Assembly (NCBI GenBank): GCA_028283625.1
Contig: JAPWKG010000004.1
Span: forward strand, 1-64,000
DNA: 64,000 nucleotides
From: Acidobacteriaceae bacterium
Lineage (GTDB): Bacteria > Acidobacteriota > Terriglobia > Terriglobales > Acidobacteriaceae
Direction: 5' to 3'
A program made the position numbers and the translations under genes. Under the pieces are notes generated by a model that saw nothing but the letters and a program-made list of their open reading frames with translations, did not search any database and had not been told where the DNA came from. Of this stretch, positions 1 to 7,523 are shown one piece after another; the first letter of the stretch is position 1, and every line of letters starts with the position of its first letter.

Positions 1-2285
1 TCGTGACATGGAACTGCTCTTTACCGATGGTGAAACCTTCGTCCATGAAGAGAAGCGCGACTTCGAGTTCGACTTCCACTACATCGACAAGGACGCACTC
101 GCTGTCCGCGTCGTAGCCAGCGATCTGCAGGGACGCTACACCGTCACCAAGGAGTTCATCAGCGACCCGCATCATCCGGTGGTTCTGATGAACGTGAAGA
201 TAGAGGGCGAAGAGGCGGTTCTCAATCGCCTGAAGTGTTACGCCCTGCTCGCTCCGCACTTGAACGGCGGCGGCGAGGGGAACTCTGCGCGTTCGATCGA
301 GGTCGCAGGGCGCCGTGCCCTGCTGGCATGGAAGGACAATGCATCGCTCGCACTGGGTGCAAGCTGCGGCTTCAGCGCGAACCTGCCTGCGGCTTTGTCG
401 GGTCAAGCGACGGGTATCAGGACCTCTCCCAGAACATGCGCATGGATCTGGCAGCTTCGGCTCCGCGCCTGAACGGCAACCTGGCCGTCATGGGCGAGAT
501 CGAGGTGGCCACGCAATCGCGAGTTCACGACTGGCCATCGCATTTGGCGAAGGTCATCATGCCGCTCTCGCCGGCATGATGCAGTCGCTCGCCACACCGT
601 TTGACGTGCACTGCAAGCGCTATATCGAGCAGTGGCACCGGGCCGCTTCGCCCGAACGCCTGGCCACGAAGTCGACCGATGGTGGCCGCCTCATGCGCAT
701 CAGCCACAACACGGTCCTCGCGCATGAAGACAAGACCTACTCCGGCGCCTTCATTGCGTCCGCGTCGATTCCATGGGGCGCCTCGAAGAGCGACGACGAC
801 CTGGGGGGCTACCACCTGGTGTGGACGCGCGACATGGTGCCAGTCCGCCACGGCGCTGCTGGCCTGCGGACGCATCGATACGGCTCGCCGCGCGCTTGTC
901 TACCTTGCTTGCTCGCAGAGCCCGGACGGCAGCTTTGCGCAGAACTTCTGGGTCGATGGAACGCCGTACTGGATGGGGATTCAGCTTGACGAAGTGGCCT
1001 TTCCCATCATTCTTGCCTGGCGTCTCTGGAAGCTCGACGGCCTGGGCGAATTCGATGTTTTCCGTTTGTTGAAAATCCAGCGCAGCCTTCGTTTCTGATG
1101 CACTACGCTCCTGTCACACAGCAGGAGCGCTGGGAAGAGAACGCCGAAGCTACTCGCCATCCACACTTGCGGCGGTCATCTCCGAGCTGATCTGCGCGGC
1201 GGACATCGCGCGCGCGCATGGCGCACCGGAGCTTGCTGCATTCATTGAGCCAGTATGCAGACTGGCTCGAATCGCATCTCGACGAGTGGACGACGACCAA
1301 AGACGGCACGCTGCACGCGGACATCAAGTACCACTACATGCGCGTGCGTCCTCCGGCGGAGGGTGAGCCTTTTCACAACGCACCGTTTCCGCCAGGCCGG
1401 ATCTATATCGCGAACCGCGGTCCGGGTGAGCAGTACGAGTTCGACGCGCGTGAGGTGGTGGATGGCGGCTTCCTTGAGCTGGTGCGTTATGGCGTGCGCC
1501 GTCCGGACGATCCGCTGATCTTGAACACGCTGAAGGTGATCGATGGCGTGCTGAAGATTGAAACCCCTTATGGCCCGTGCTGGCGCCGCTATAACCACGA
1601 TGGCTACGGCCAGCGGAAGGATGGCGGTCCGTTCATCCACTTCGGTCAGGGGCGCGCATGGCCCATTCTGACTGGTGAGCGTGCGCATTATGAACTGGCC
1701 GCAGGGCACGATGTGACGCCATACATCACTGCGATGGAACGCTTCAGCTCTTTTGGCGGCATGATGCCGGAGCAGATCTGGGACTTTGCCGACATGCCGC
1801 AGGAGGGCCTCTACTTCGGCCGCTCCGCCGGCTCCGCGCAACCGCTGGTCTGGGCGCATGCGGAGTACATCAAGCTGCTGCGCTCGGTAGCTGATGGTAA
1901 GGTCTTCGATCGTATCTCGGTGGTGGAGAAACGGTACGCCGTGCCGCGCGAGAAGCGCACCTTCCAGTCGCGTATGGAGATCTTCCAGACCGGAAGACCC
2001 ATCAGCGATATGGTGCAGGGCGGCACGTTGCGCATCATCGACCAGCAGCGCTTCCGCGTGATCTGGACCGATGACAGCTGGGCTACGAAGAATACGCTCG
2101 AGTCGCGTGTGGTAGGGAAACCCGGCTCTTTTGCCGATATCCAGACCTCGTGGGACCAGACCGGCTCGATCGAGTTCACGCTCTTTTACATCGAAGAGAA
2201 TCGCTGGCTGGGACGTAACTATGAGGTCACGGTGCACGAAGGTGCGTTGCCGCAGTCTCCGGTCGCGGTCAAACCCAAGAGCTAG
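1..2285 (+). pseudogene. GH15 glucoamylase-like glycoside hydrolase, 5'-truncated by the window and multiply frameshifted
   Basis: GH15 enzymes release glucose from the non-reducing ends of alpha-glucans. The reading frame is open from base 2 (RDMELLFTDG), so the true start lies upstream. Family-like blocks appear in successive frames: CGFVGSSDGYQDLSQN near 390-440, EQWHRA and GGYHLVWTRDMV near 630-840, SQSPDGSFAQNFWVDG near 910-960, LMHYAPVTQQERWEENA near 1095-1145, then one intact frame from about 1251 to the stop. The intact part carries RYNHDGYGQ and MMPEQIWD; the latter matches the usual catalytic-base region, whereas the position after YG is often Glu in relatives and is Gln here. Frames change near 385, 525, 840, 1060-1095, 1148 and 1250; an extra C at 840/841 and at 1250 explains two of them. 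Each block is well conserved, so sequencing error at a contig end is as likely as real decay. Confidence 0.8.
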
Positions 2286-2320
2286 AACCCCGGGAGCAGG
2301 AATGGCTCCTTCCGTTAAAG

Positions 2321-2359
2321 CGCAGAATTCGGTCTTAAATGGCCCGAATTCTGCGTTTT
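2321..2359 (+). terminator. Rho-independent terminator after the GH15 gene
   Basis: A perfect 12-bp stem (CGCAGAATTCGG at 2321-2332 with CCGAATTCTGCG at 2344-2355), an 11-nt loop and TTTT at 2356-2359. It separates the GH15 gene from the VIT-like gene. Confidence 0.75.
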
Positions 2360-2403
2360 GGCGTTTGGCGAACACGGACTAGAACGGACGCCGCCCTGCG
2401 CCC

Positions 2404-2409
2404 TAGTAT
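2404..2409 (+). promoter_or_regulatory. -10-like hexamer TAGTAT, 7 nt before the VIT-like start
   Basis: TAGTAT followed by 7 nt and then the ATG at 2417. This places a predicted transcription start at or next to the start codon (leaderless arrangement). No convincing -35 or Shine-Dalgarno was seen. Confidence 0.4.
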
Positions 2410-2416
2410 CCAGACT

Positions 2417-2929
2417 ATGAGTCCGATGAAAGCCATGAGCACGTCGTTTGCCGAAATCTCCACGGAGAAGGATTTTGTTCTGCGCGTCGTTCAGCCGGGG
2501 CTTGCTGGCCTGATGGATGGCTCGGTGTCGACCCTGGCGCCGATCTTTGCCACTGCGTTTGCCACGCATAACTCTCACACCGTTTTTCTGATTGGTGCGG
2601 CCTCGGCGCTGGGTGCAGGAATCTCCATGGCCTTTTCCGAAGGGCTTTCCGACGACGGACAACTCACGGGCCGCGGCAACCCTGTCTTTCGAGGGCTGGT
2701 CACCGGCCTGATGACCTTTCTGGGCGGCTTTCTGCACACGTTGCCCTTCCTGATCGGCAATGTGCATCAGGCTTTGCTGCTGGCGTACTTTGTCGTCGGT
2801 GTTGAGTTGATGGTGATCAGCTGGATCCGCTACCGCTTCTTCCAGTCGAGCTTTGCCGTTTCTCTGGTGCAGGTCGTTGTTGGGGGTGCTCTGGTCTTCG
2901 CGGCCGGTGTTCTTATAGGTTCCAGCTAG
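2417..2929 (+). CDS. VIT1/CCC1-family-like membrane protein (possible Fe/Mn transporter)
   Basis: 170 residues. After a short polar N-terminus (about 25 residues) come hydrophobic segments near residues 30-50, 55-75, 90-115, 115-135 and 145-168. The block LRVVQPGLAGLMDGSVSTLA resembles the first helix of VIT1/CCC1 proteins, which move Fe2+ or Mn2+ across membranes. The long cytoplasmic metal-binding region of plant VIT1 is absent, so the protein is short for the family. The ATG at 2417 was chosen over upstream in-frame codons because a TAGTAT hexamer sits 7 nt before it; ATGs at 2429 and 2438 are alternatives. The gene stands alone between a terminator and the dioxygenase gene. Substrate is inferred from the family only. 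Confidence 0.65.
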   Translation: MSPMKAMSTSFAEISTEKDFVLRVVQPGLAGLMDGSVSTLAPIFATAFATHNSHTVFLIGAASALGAGISMAFSEGLSDDGQLTGRGNPVFRGLVTGLMTFLGGFLHTLPFLIGNVHQALLLAYFVVGVELMVISWIRYRFFQSSFAVSLVQVVVGGALVFAAGVLIGSS

Positions 2930-3020
2930 CGCGCAAGGAAGCTGCCTCTCGCAAGGCGATGGTTATTTGCATAAACTCTGGGTAATCAACCATTCCAGAG
3001 GGGACGTCCTAACAGTCGCT

Positions 3021-3908
3021 ATGGTCCTTCTTCGTCCACATCGCCCTTCGCAAACGGAAGCCGAACTTGCGGCGTCCTTCGATTTGCCGCGTTACTCGCG
3101 GCGAGATGTGTTGTGGACCCTGGCGTCTCTGGGCGCGGCCACAGCGCTTGGCTGCAGCAATCCCGGTACCACCACGACCTCCAGCAGCTCTTCGAGTACG
3201 GAGAGCAGTTGCGTGGTGGAAACGAATGTGACGCGTGGACCTTACTTCGTGGATGCGGTGAACGACACCAACGACACGACAACGAACGGCTCGGCCTACG
3301 CGCTGGACTCCCTGATTCCGAAGCGCTCGGATATCCGTACAGACTCCGAGGGCAGCGCGGGTACGATGCCGGGCGTCCCGGTGGTGCTCACCATCACGGT
3401 GAACAATGCAGCCTGCACCGGGACGCTGTCGGGATACCGCGTCGATATCTGGCAATGCAACGCGACAGGTGTGTACTCCGATGTGCTGGCTTCGACCAAC
3501 GACAACGGGCTCGATCATCGTGGTGAAAACTTCCTGCGGGGCTACCAGTACACCGATAGCAACGGCCAGGTGACGTTTACCACGCTGTATCCCGGCGCCT
3601 ACTCCGGGCGCGCGCCGCACATTCATCTGAAGGTGCGCAATATCGCCGAGTCCACCGAGGCAGGCGCGAGCGTTACCCCCACGACGGAGGCCACCACGCA
3701 GCTTTTCTTTACGGATGCGATGAGCGCAGCGGTGTACGCCGGAAACTCCAGTTATTCGACCAAGGGCTATGACACGACAAACGCCAAGGACAGCATCTAC
3801 GCCAGCGAAAGCCCGGCGCTGATGCCCACCATGAGCGGTACTGTAGCCGACGGCTATACCGCGACGATCTCTTTGGGGATCGCGGTAGGAGCGGTCAACG
3901 CGGGATAG
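3021..3908 (+). CDS. Tat-exported lipoprotein intradiol ring-cleavage dioxygenase-like protein
   Basis: 295 residues. The N-terminus has a twin-arginine motif (SRRDVL, Arg27-Arg28) and a lipobox ending at Cys45 (TALGC), so it is predicted to be exported folded and lipid-anchored. A Thr/Ser-rich linker (47-64) leads into a dioxygenase beta-sandwich. All four non-haem Fe(III) ligands expected from protocatechuate 3,4-dioxygenase can be placed: Tyr152 (NATGVY), Tyr194 (YPGAY), His200 and His202 (PHIH). The family opens catechol-type rings between the two hydroxyls using O2. An anchored extracytoplasmic form fits attack on plant or humic aromatics outside the cytoplasm, which is inference. The start at 3021 is the first ATG that keeps the Tat signal; a TTG at 2967 in frame is less likely. 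No other aromatic-catabolism genes are adjacent. Confidence 0.82.
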   Translation: MVLLRPHRPSQTEAELAASFDLPRYSRRDVLWTLASLGAATALGCSNPGTTTTSSSSSSTESSCVVETNVTRGPYFVDAVNDTNDTTTNGSAYALDSLIPKRSDIRTDSEGSAGTMPGVPVVLTITVNNAACTGTLSGYRVDIWQCNATGVYSDVLASTNDNGLDHRGENFLRGYQYTDSNGQVTFTTLYPGAYSGRAPHIHLKVRNIAESTEAGASVTPTTEATTQLFFTDAMSAAVYAGNSSYSTKGYDTTNAKDSIYASESPALMPTMSGTVADGYTATISLGIAVGAVNAG

Positions 3909-3978
3909 CGGGACCAGCGATTCAAGGAAGAAAACGAATCGAATCCGGGGGAGTTGTCATCTATCCTAATGAGGCACC

Positions 3979-4272
3979 ATGCCCACAGCGTGTACAACCC
4001 GGCTTTCTGAAGCGCAGTTTGAGCAGATCTCCCGCGCAATTGCCGACCCGAAACGCTTGTGCATCCTCAAGCAGATAGCAGCGAATCCGGAGCAGACACC
4101 CTGTTCGTCGCTGCAGGTGCATGAGGCTTTGAGTCCGGCAACGGTTTCGCACCACCTGAAAGAGTTGCAGGAGTCCGGACTGGTCGATGTGGCTCGCGAA
4201 GGTCGTACGGCAAGGCTGACACTGCGTCGTGAGGTCTGGGACGCGTATCTCGCGGCTTTAGCCAGCTTCTAG
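3979..4272 (+). CDS. ArsR/SmtB-type winged-helix transcriptional regulator
   Basis: 97 residues, close to the family minimum. The core runs from ISRAIADPKRLCILKQI (dimerisation and helix start) through LSPATVSHHLKELQESGLV (helix-turn-helix recognition unit, about residues 52-70) to the beta-wing REGRTARLTL. The classic CxC metal-binding motif of arsenite sensors in the recognition helix is missing; single cysteines occur near residues 5, 28 and 42, so it may not be a metal sensor. A GAGG Shine-Dalgarno lies 5-8 nt before the ATG. It sits directly upstream of the palindromes and the short-chain dehydrogenase gene, which it may control. Target and inducer are not shown by the sequence. Confidence 0.8.
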   Translation: MPTACTTRLSEAQFEQISRAIADPKRLCILKQIAANPEQTPCSSLQVHEALSPATVSHHLKELQESGLVDVAREGRTARLTLRREVWDAYLAALASF

Positions 4273-4363
4273 CACTGCTCATTTTGCCCTGTTTCGGTTG
4301 TTTTCCGGCATGCCCGGCAGCTGAGGCGAACCCTACAACCTGCAAGGAAATTTTCCAGGAAAA

Positions 4364-4391
4364 GAATTATTCGATGATCGTCGAATAATTC
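4364..4391. promoter_or_regulatory. 28-bp palindrome, candidate operator 1 of the SDR gene
   Basis: Arms GAATTATTCGA (4364-4374) and TCGAATAATTC (4381-4391) are exact reverse complements around TGATCG, whose centre GATC is itself palindromic. It is AT-rich, as ArsR-type operators often are. Its core TTCGATGATCGTCGAA (4370-4385) recurs almost exactly at 4422-4437. Confidence 0.65.
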
Positions 4392-4397
4392 TGAATC

Positions 4398-4414
4398 GAG
4401 TGAACCGTTCACTC
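4398..4414. promoter_or_regulatory. 17-bp perfect palindrome GAGTGAAC-C-GTTCACTC
   Basis: Eight-base arms around a single C, with no mismatches. The TGAAC-N-GTTCA core resembles operators of TetR-family regulators, which often control SDR genes, but no TetR gene is present in this neighbourhood. It lies between the two TTCGA-type palindromes. Confidence 0.55.
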
Positions 4415-4421
4415 CATCCAT

Positions 4422-4437
4422 TTCGATGTACGTCGAA
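4422..4437. promoter_or_regulatory. 16-bp palindrome, candidate operator 2 (second copy of the TTCGATG..CGTCGAA core)
   Basis: TTCGATGTACGTCGAA differs from the core of operator 1 only in the central two bases (TA for AT). The two copies start 52 bp apart, about five helical turns, so bound dimers would face the same side of the DNA. Confidence 0.55.
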
Positions 4438-4470
4438 GAATTCGACGCAGACCGAAGGGATGGTAGAGAG

Positions 4471-5220
4471 ATGGCGAAGCTGACAGGGAAAGTAGCAGTG
4501 GTGACGGGTGCGTCGAAGGGAATCGGCGCTGCAATTGCGAAGAAGCTGGGCGCAGAGGGCGCAAGCGTCGTAGTGAACTACGCGTCGGATAAGACCGGCG
4601 CCGAGAAGGTGGCCAAGGAGATCGAAGCCGCAGGCGGCAAGGCTGTCGTGGCTGGCGGATCGGTTACCAAGCAGGCTGAGATCGACGCGATCTTCGAAGT
4701 AGCGAAGAAGTCTTTCGGCAAGGTAGATGTTTTGGTGAATAACGCCGGCGTCTATGAGATGAAGCCCATCGTTGAGGTCACGGAAGATCACATCGACTGG
4801 ATCTTCGACACAAATGTAAAGGGTCTGCTGCTTACGACCAAGGCCGCGTTGAATCACTTTCCGGCCGAGGGCGGAAGCATCGTGAACATCGGCTCGATCG
4901 TGAGCGAGATTACGCCTCCGGGTTCGTCGGTGTACACGGCAACGAAGGCAGCAGTGGACGCGATTACGCGGGTGTTGGCGAAGGAGCTTGGTGACCGCAA
5001 GATTCGCGTGAACGCGATCAACCCTGGTTTTGTCGTCACGGAAGGCTCGAAGACGGCCGGTTTTGCAGGGTCGCCGTTTGAGGATTGGGCTGTTTCTCAG
5101 ACACCGCTCAAGCGTGCTGGTCAGCCGGACGATATTGCTGATGCTGTGGCCTTCGTCGTTTCGGAAGACGCTCGCTGGATCAACGGCTCGCTGCTGCAGG
5201 CCGCCGGCGGAGCCCGCTAA
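4471..5220 (+). CDS. Short-chain dehydrogenase/reductase (classical SDR, FabG-like)
   Basis: 249 residues, a normal length for a classical SDR. The NAD(P)-binding TGASKGIG motif is at residues 13-20, NNAG near 90-93, and the catalytic Ser-Tyr-Lys set appears as IGSIVS and YTATK. The motif INPGFVVTE follows. The family oxidises alcohols or reduces ketones with NAD(P)H; the substrate cannot be read from the sequence. A basic residue after the glycine motif and Asn in VNYASD at the end of beta-2 hint at NADPH, weakly. The ATG at 4471 is preceded by GAGAG; an in-frame ATG at 4426 falls inside an operator palindrome and is rejected. The three palindromes upstream imply tight repression, plausibly by the neighbouring ArsR-type protein. 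Confidence 0.85.
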   Translation: MAKLTGKVAVVTGASKGIGAAIAKKLGAEGASVVVNYASDKTGAEKVAKEIEAAGGKAVVAGGSVTKQAEIDAIFEVAKKSFGKVDVLVNNAGVYEMKPIVEVTEDHIDWIFDTNVKGLLLTTKAALNHFPAEGGSIVNIGSIVSEITPPGSSVYTATKAAVDAITRVLAKELGDRKIRVNAINPGFVVTEGSKTAGFAGSPFEDWAVSQTPLKRAGQPDDIADAVAFVVSEDARWINGSLLQAAGGAR

Positions 5221-5230
5221 AAGGTTTTGC

Positions 5231-5272
5231 AAAAAAAGCTGGTCAGGCGCGCAATTTTTTGCTCGCCTGACC
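5231..5272 (-). terminator. Hairpin with U-tract on the minus strand, downstream of the SDR gene
   Basis: GGTCAGGCG (5241-5249) pairs exactly with CGCCTGACC (5264-5272). The A7 run at 5231-5237 becomes a T-tract after the stem on the minus strand. On the plus strand it may still slow or end SDR transcription, but no T-run follows there. Confidence 0.5.
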
Positions 5273-5315
5273 GTTAACCACAACAGATGAACCTCTTTTG
5301 AAAGGGAGACCCGCT

Positions 5316-5417
5316 ATGAACCTCTTGATCTTTTTCCTCCCCGTCGCTCTTGTCGTAGGGCAGTACCTGGTAGGCAGCGCCTCTGAGCGTGATGTCGATG
5401 GCTGTAAAAACAACTAA
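5316..5417 (+). CDS. Small 33-residue single-span membrane protein (hypothetical)
   Basis: ATG at 5316 with a good Shine-Dalgarno (AAAGGGAG, 5301-5308) 7 nt upstream. The peptide starts MNLLIFFLPVALVVGQYLVG, a likely membrane helix over residues 2-20, and ends with a short polar tail (SASERDVDGCKNN) containing one Cys. It lies between the hairpin after the SDR gene and the structured region before the ABC-F gene. No family is recognised. The ribosome-binding site, hydrophobic start and charged tail support a real small protein, but there is no homology evidence here. Confidence 0.45.
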   Translation: MNLLIFFLPVALVVGQYLVGSASERDVDGCKNN

Positions 5418-5761
5418 TACTGGGCAGCTTTTTGTTCCCCGGGCAGCTGCCCGGAAAGACGTAACTTTCGTGTAAGTGAGCCCTGTCCCTTCTGCATCGG
5501 AGGGGCCCGGAGGTCTGGAAGACCCTGGCTGGACTCAAACACCAGGCCTTCTGTGCCAGTCTCTCGTAGAGACGAGCCGGTGATCTTCCTCCGAGTCGTT
5601 GCTTGAGCAGGTTGTATTTCCTTTGCCGTTCTCCGGTCCAGGTTTCCTGCCCGTGAGACCAGGTGAGCCCCTGCAGCGCAGGTGTTGCGAAGATTTCATG
5701 GCTGGAACCGCGCTGAATTGGCTGTCTTACAGCCCGGGTTTCGTAGAATAAGAGACAGACC
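5418..5761. other. 344-bp gene-free region rich in short hairpins
   Basis: Contains a perfect 16-bp palindrome CCGGGCAGCTGCCCGG (5439-5454) and several further small stems on the plus strand: GGTCT/AGACC near 5511-5523, CCTGG/CCAGG near 5524-5546, GTCTC/GAGAC near 5560-5574 and CCTGC/GCAGG near 5668-5682. A TAGAAT hexamer at 5744-5749 lies 12 nt before the ABC-F start and may be its -10 element. No convincing protein is encoded in either direction. It could hold a small structured RNA or a long leader; no known RNA family was recognised. Confidence 0.3.
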
Positions 5762-7408
5762 ATGATTTCTGTTTCCAATGTCACGATGCGCTACGGCTCG
5801 AAGCTCCTCTTCGAGGACGTCTCCGTTACTTTCACCGATGGTCGCCGCTACGGCCTGACCGGGCCTAACGGCGCGGGTAAATCGACCTTTATGAAGGTCC
5901 TCACCGGCGAGCTTGATGCTCAGAAGGGCAATGTCGTTCGCCCGCGCAAGTTCGGTGTGCTTAAGCAGAACCAGTTCGAGTTCGATGCTTATCGCGTGCT
6001 CGACACCGTCATTATGGGCAACAAGCCGCTGTGGGCTGCGCTCGAAGAGCGCGAGGTCATTTACAACAAGGCGGAAATGACTGATGAGGACGGCATTCGT
6101 CTCGGTGAGCTGGAAGGCATCGTTGGCGAAGAGGACGGCTATGAGGCTGAATCCAACGCCGCGATCCTGCTGCAGGGCCTGGATATTCCGGACGAGCTGC
6201 ATGAACGCAAGATGAGCGAGCTGCAGGGCGGCCAGAAGGTTCGTGTGCTGCTCGCGCAGGCGCTGTTCGGCAACCCGGACGCATTGTTTCTGGACGAACC
6301 GACGAACCATCTCGATCTGGACTCGATCCACTGGTTGGAGAACTTCCTCAACCGGTACAGCGGTACGGTCATCACGATCTCGCATGATCGCCACTTCCTG
6401 AACTCGATCTGCACGCACATTGCCGACATCGATTACGAGACGATCATCACCTACACGGGTGGCTACGATGACATGGTGCTGCAGAAGACGCAGGTCCGTT
6501 CTCGCATTGAGAGCCAGAACGAGCAGCGCGAAAAGAAGATCGCTCAGCTGAACGAGTTCATCGCGCGCTTCTCGGCCGGTACGCGTTCTTCGCAGGTGAA
6601 CTCTCGTAAGAAGGAAGTCGAGCGCCTGCAGACAACGGAGCTTGCGCGTTCGAACATTCAGCGCCCGTTCCTTAGCTTCAAAATGGAGCGCCCGAGCGGA
6701 AAGCACCTCCTGGAGATCGAAGCCCTTTGCAAGAGCTACACCCAGCCGGACGGCAAGGTGGAGCAGGTGATTCGCAACTTCTCCACTGCGGTCATGCGTG
6801 GCGAAAAGATTGTGATGATCGGTCGTAACGGTCAGGGCAAGACGACGCTGCTGAAGTCGATCATCGCAGAGGCTCCGGGCGTGGACGATCACGAGCGCGA
6901 GGCAAACTTTGCAGATGCAGGCGGCGTGAAGTGGGGGCATGAGGCAAACGTCGGCTACTTCGCGCAGGACCACACCGCTTCGATCCAGAAGGGAACGACC
7001 GCGGCTGAGTGGTTGCATAGCTTTGACCCCAAGGCGGCGAAGGAAGACATTCGCGGCCTGCTTGGCCAGATGCTTTTCCGCGGCGAAGAAGGCAACAAGA
7101 AAACAGAAGCGCTCTCCGGTGGAGAGGCTGCGCGCCTGCTCTTCTGTAAGCTCATGTTGCAGAAGCCCAATGTGCTGATTCTGGATGAGCCGACCAATCA
7201 CCTCGATCTTGAAAGCATCAACGCGCTGAATCAGGCGTTGCAGAAGTACGAGGGGACGGTCTTCCTGGTCACGCACGATCAGGACATGATTGAAGAAGTC
7301 GGAACCCGTATCTGGCACTTTGCCGGCGGCCCGGACGACTTCCACATTACGGACCATAAGGGGCCGTATGAGGAGTACGAACAGAAGCGCGCCATGGCCG
7401 AGAAGTAA
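5762..7408 (+). CDS. ABC-F family ATPase (YbiT/EttA-like ribosome-associated type)
   Basis: 548 residues with two ABC domains in one chain and no membrane segment. Domain 1 has Walker A GPNGAGKS (34-41), the signature-like LQGGQ, and Walker B LFLDEPTNHLD. Domain 2 has GRNGQGKT (about 354-361), LSGGE and LILDEPTNHLD. The charged linker between them (about 240-310, with ESQNEQREKKIAQLNEF) corresponds to the P-site tRNA-interaction motif of ABC-F proteins. These proteins bind the ribosomal E site and gate elongation by ATP state, or protect against drugs. The overall length and the short insertion in domain 1 are most like YbiT. It is transcribed alone, ending at a strong terminator. Confidence 0.88.
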   Translation: MISVSNVTMRYGSKLLFEDVSVTFTDGRRYGLTGPNGAGKSTFMKVLTGELDAQKGNVVRPRKFGVLKQNQFEFDAYRVLDTVIMGNKPLWAALEEREVIYNKAEMTDEDGIRLGELEGIVGEEDGYEAESNAAILLQGLDIPDELHERKMSELQGGQKVRVLLAQALFGNPDALFLDEPTNHLDLDSIHWLENFLNRYSGTVITISHDRHFLNSICTHIADIDYETIITYTGGYDDMVLQKTQVRSRIESQNEQREKKIAQLNEFIARFSAGTRSSQVNSRKKEVERLQTTELARSNIQRPFLSFKMERPSGKHLLEIEALCKSYTQPDGKVEQVIRNFSTAVMRGEKIVMIGRNGQGKTTLLKSIIAEAPGVDDHEREANFADAGGVKWGHEANVGYFAQDHTASIQKGTTAAEWLHSFDPKAAKEDIRGLLGQMLFRGEEGNKKTEALSGGEAARLLFCKLMLQKPNVLILDEPTNHLDLESINALNQALQKYEGTVFLVTHDQDMIEEVGTRIWHFAGGPDDFHITDHKGPYEEYEQKRAMAEK

Positions 7409-7435
7409 ACGGTCAAGACCTAGACAGCTTGCAGG

Positions 7436-7464
7436 AAAAGGCCCGGCCCATGCCGGGCCTTTTT
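7436..7464 (+). terminator. Rho-independent terminator of the ABC-F gene
   Basis: GGCCCGGC (7440-7447), CCAT loop, GCCGGGCC (7452-7459), then five T. AAAA precedes the stem, so it could act in both directions. Confidence 0.85.
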
Positions 7465-7523
7465 GCGTACACGGTGCCTGTGCAACCGAAGGACGCTGAT
7501 TCGCAACTAAAATTGTGATTCCT

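Noticed and set aside
1242..2375. A 377-codon open frame antisense to the GH15 gene
   Set aside because: The sense strand encodes intact GH15 sequence there. No motif is seen on the minus strand.
4426..4470. Upstream ATG (4426) as the SDR start
   Set aside because: It lies inside an operator-like palindrome, lacks a Shine-Dalgarno and adds 15 residues before the normal SDR N-terminus.
5314..5784. A 156-codon minus-strand open frame over the hairpin-rich region
   Set aside because: No ribosome-binding site or recognisable family, and it overlaps a better small plus-strand gene and the ABC-F start.
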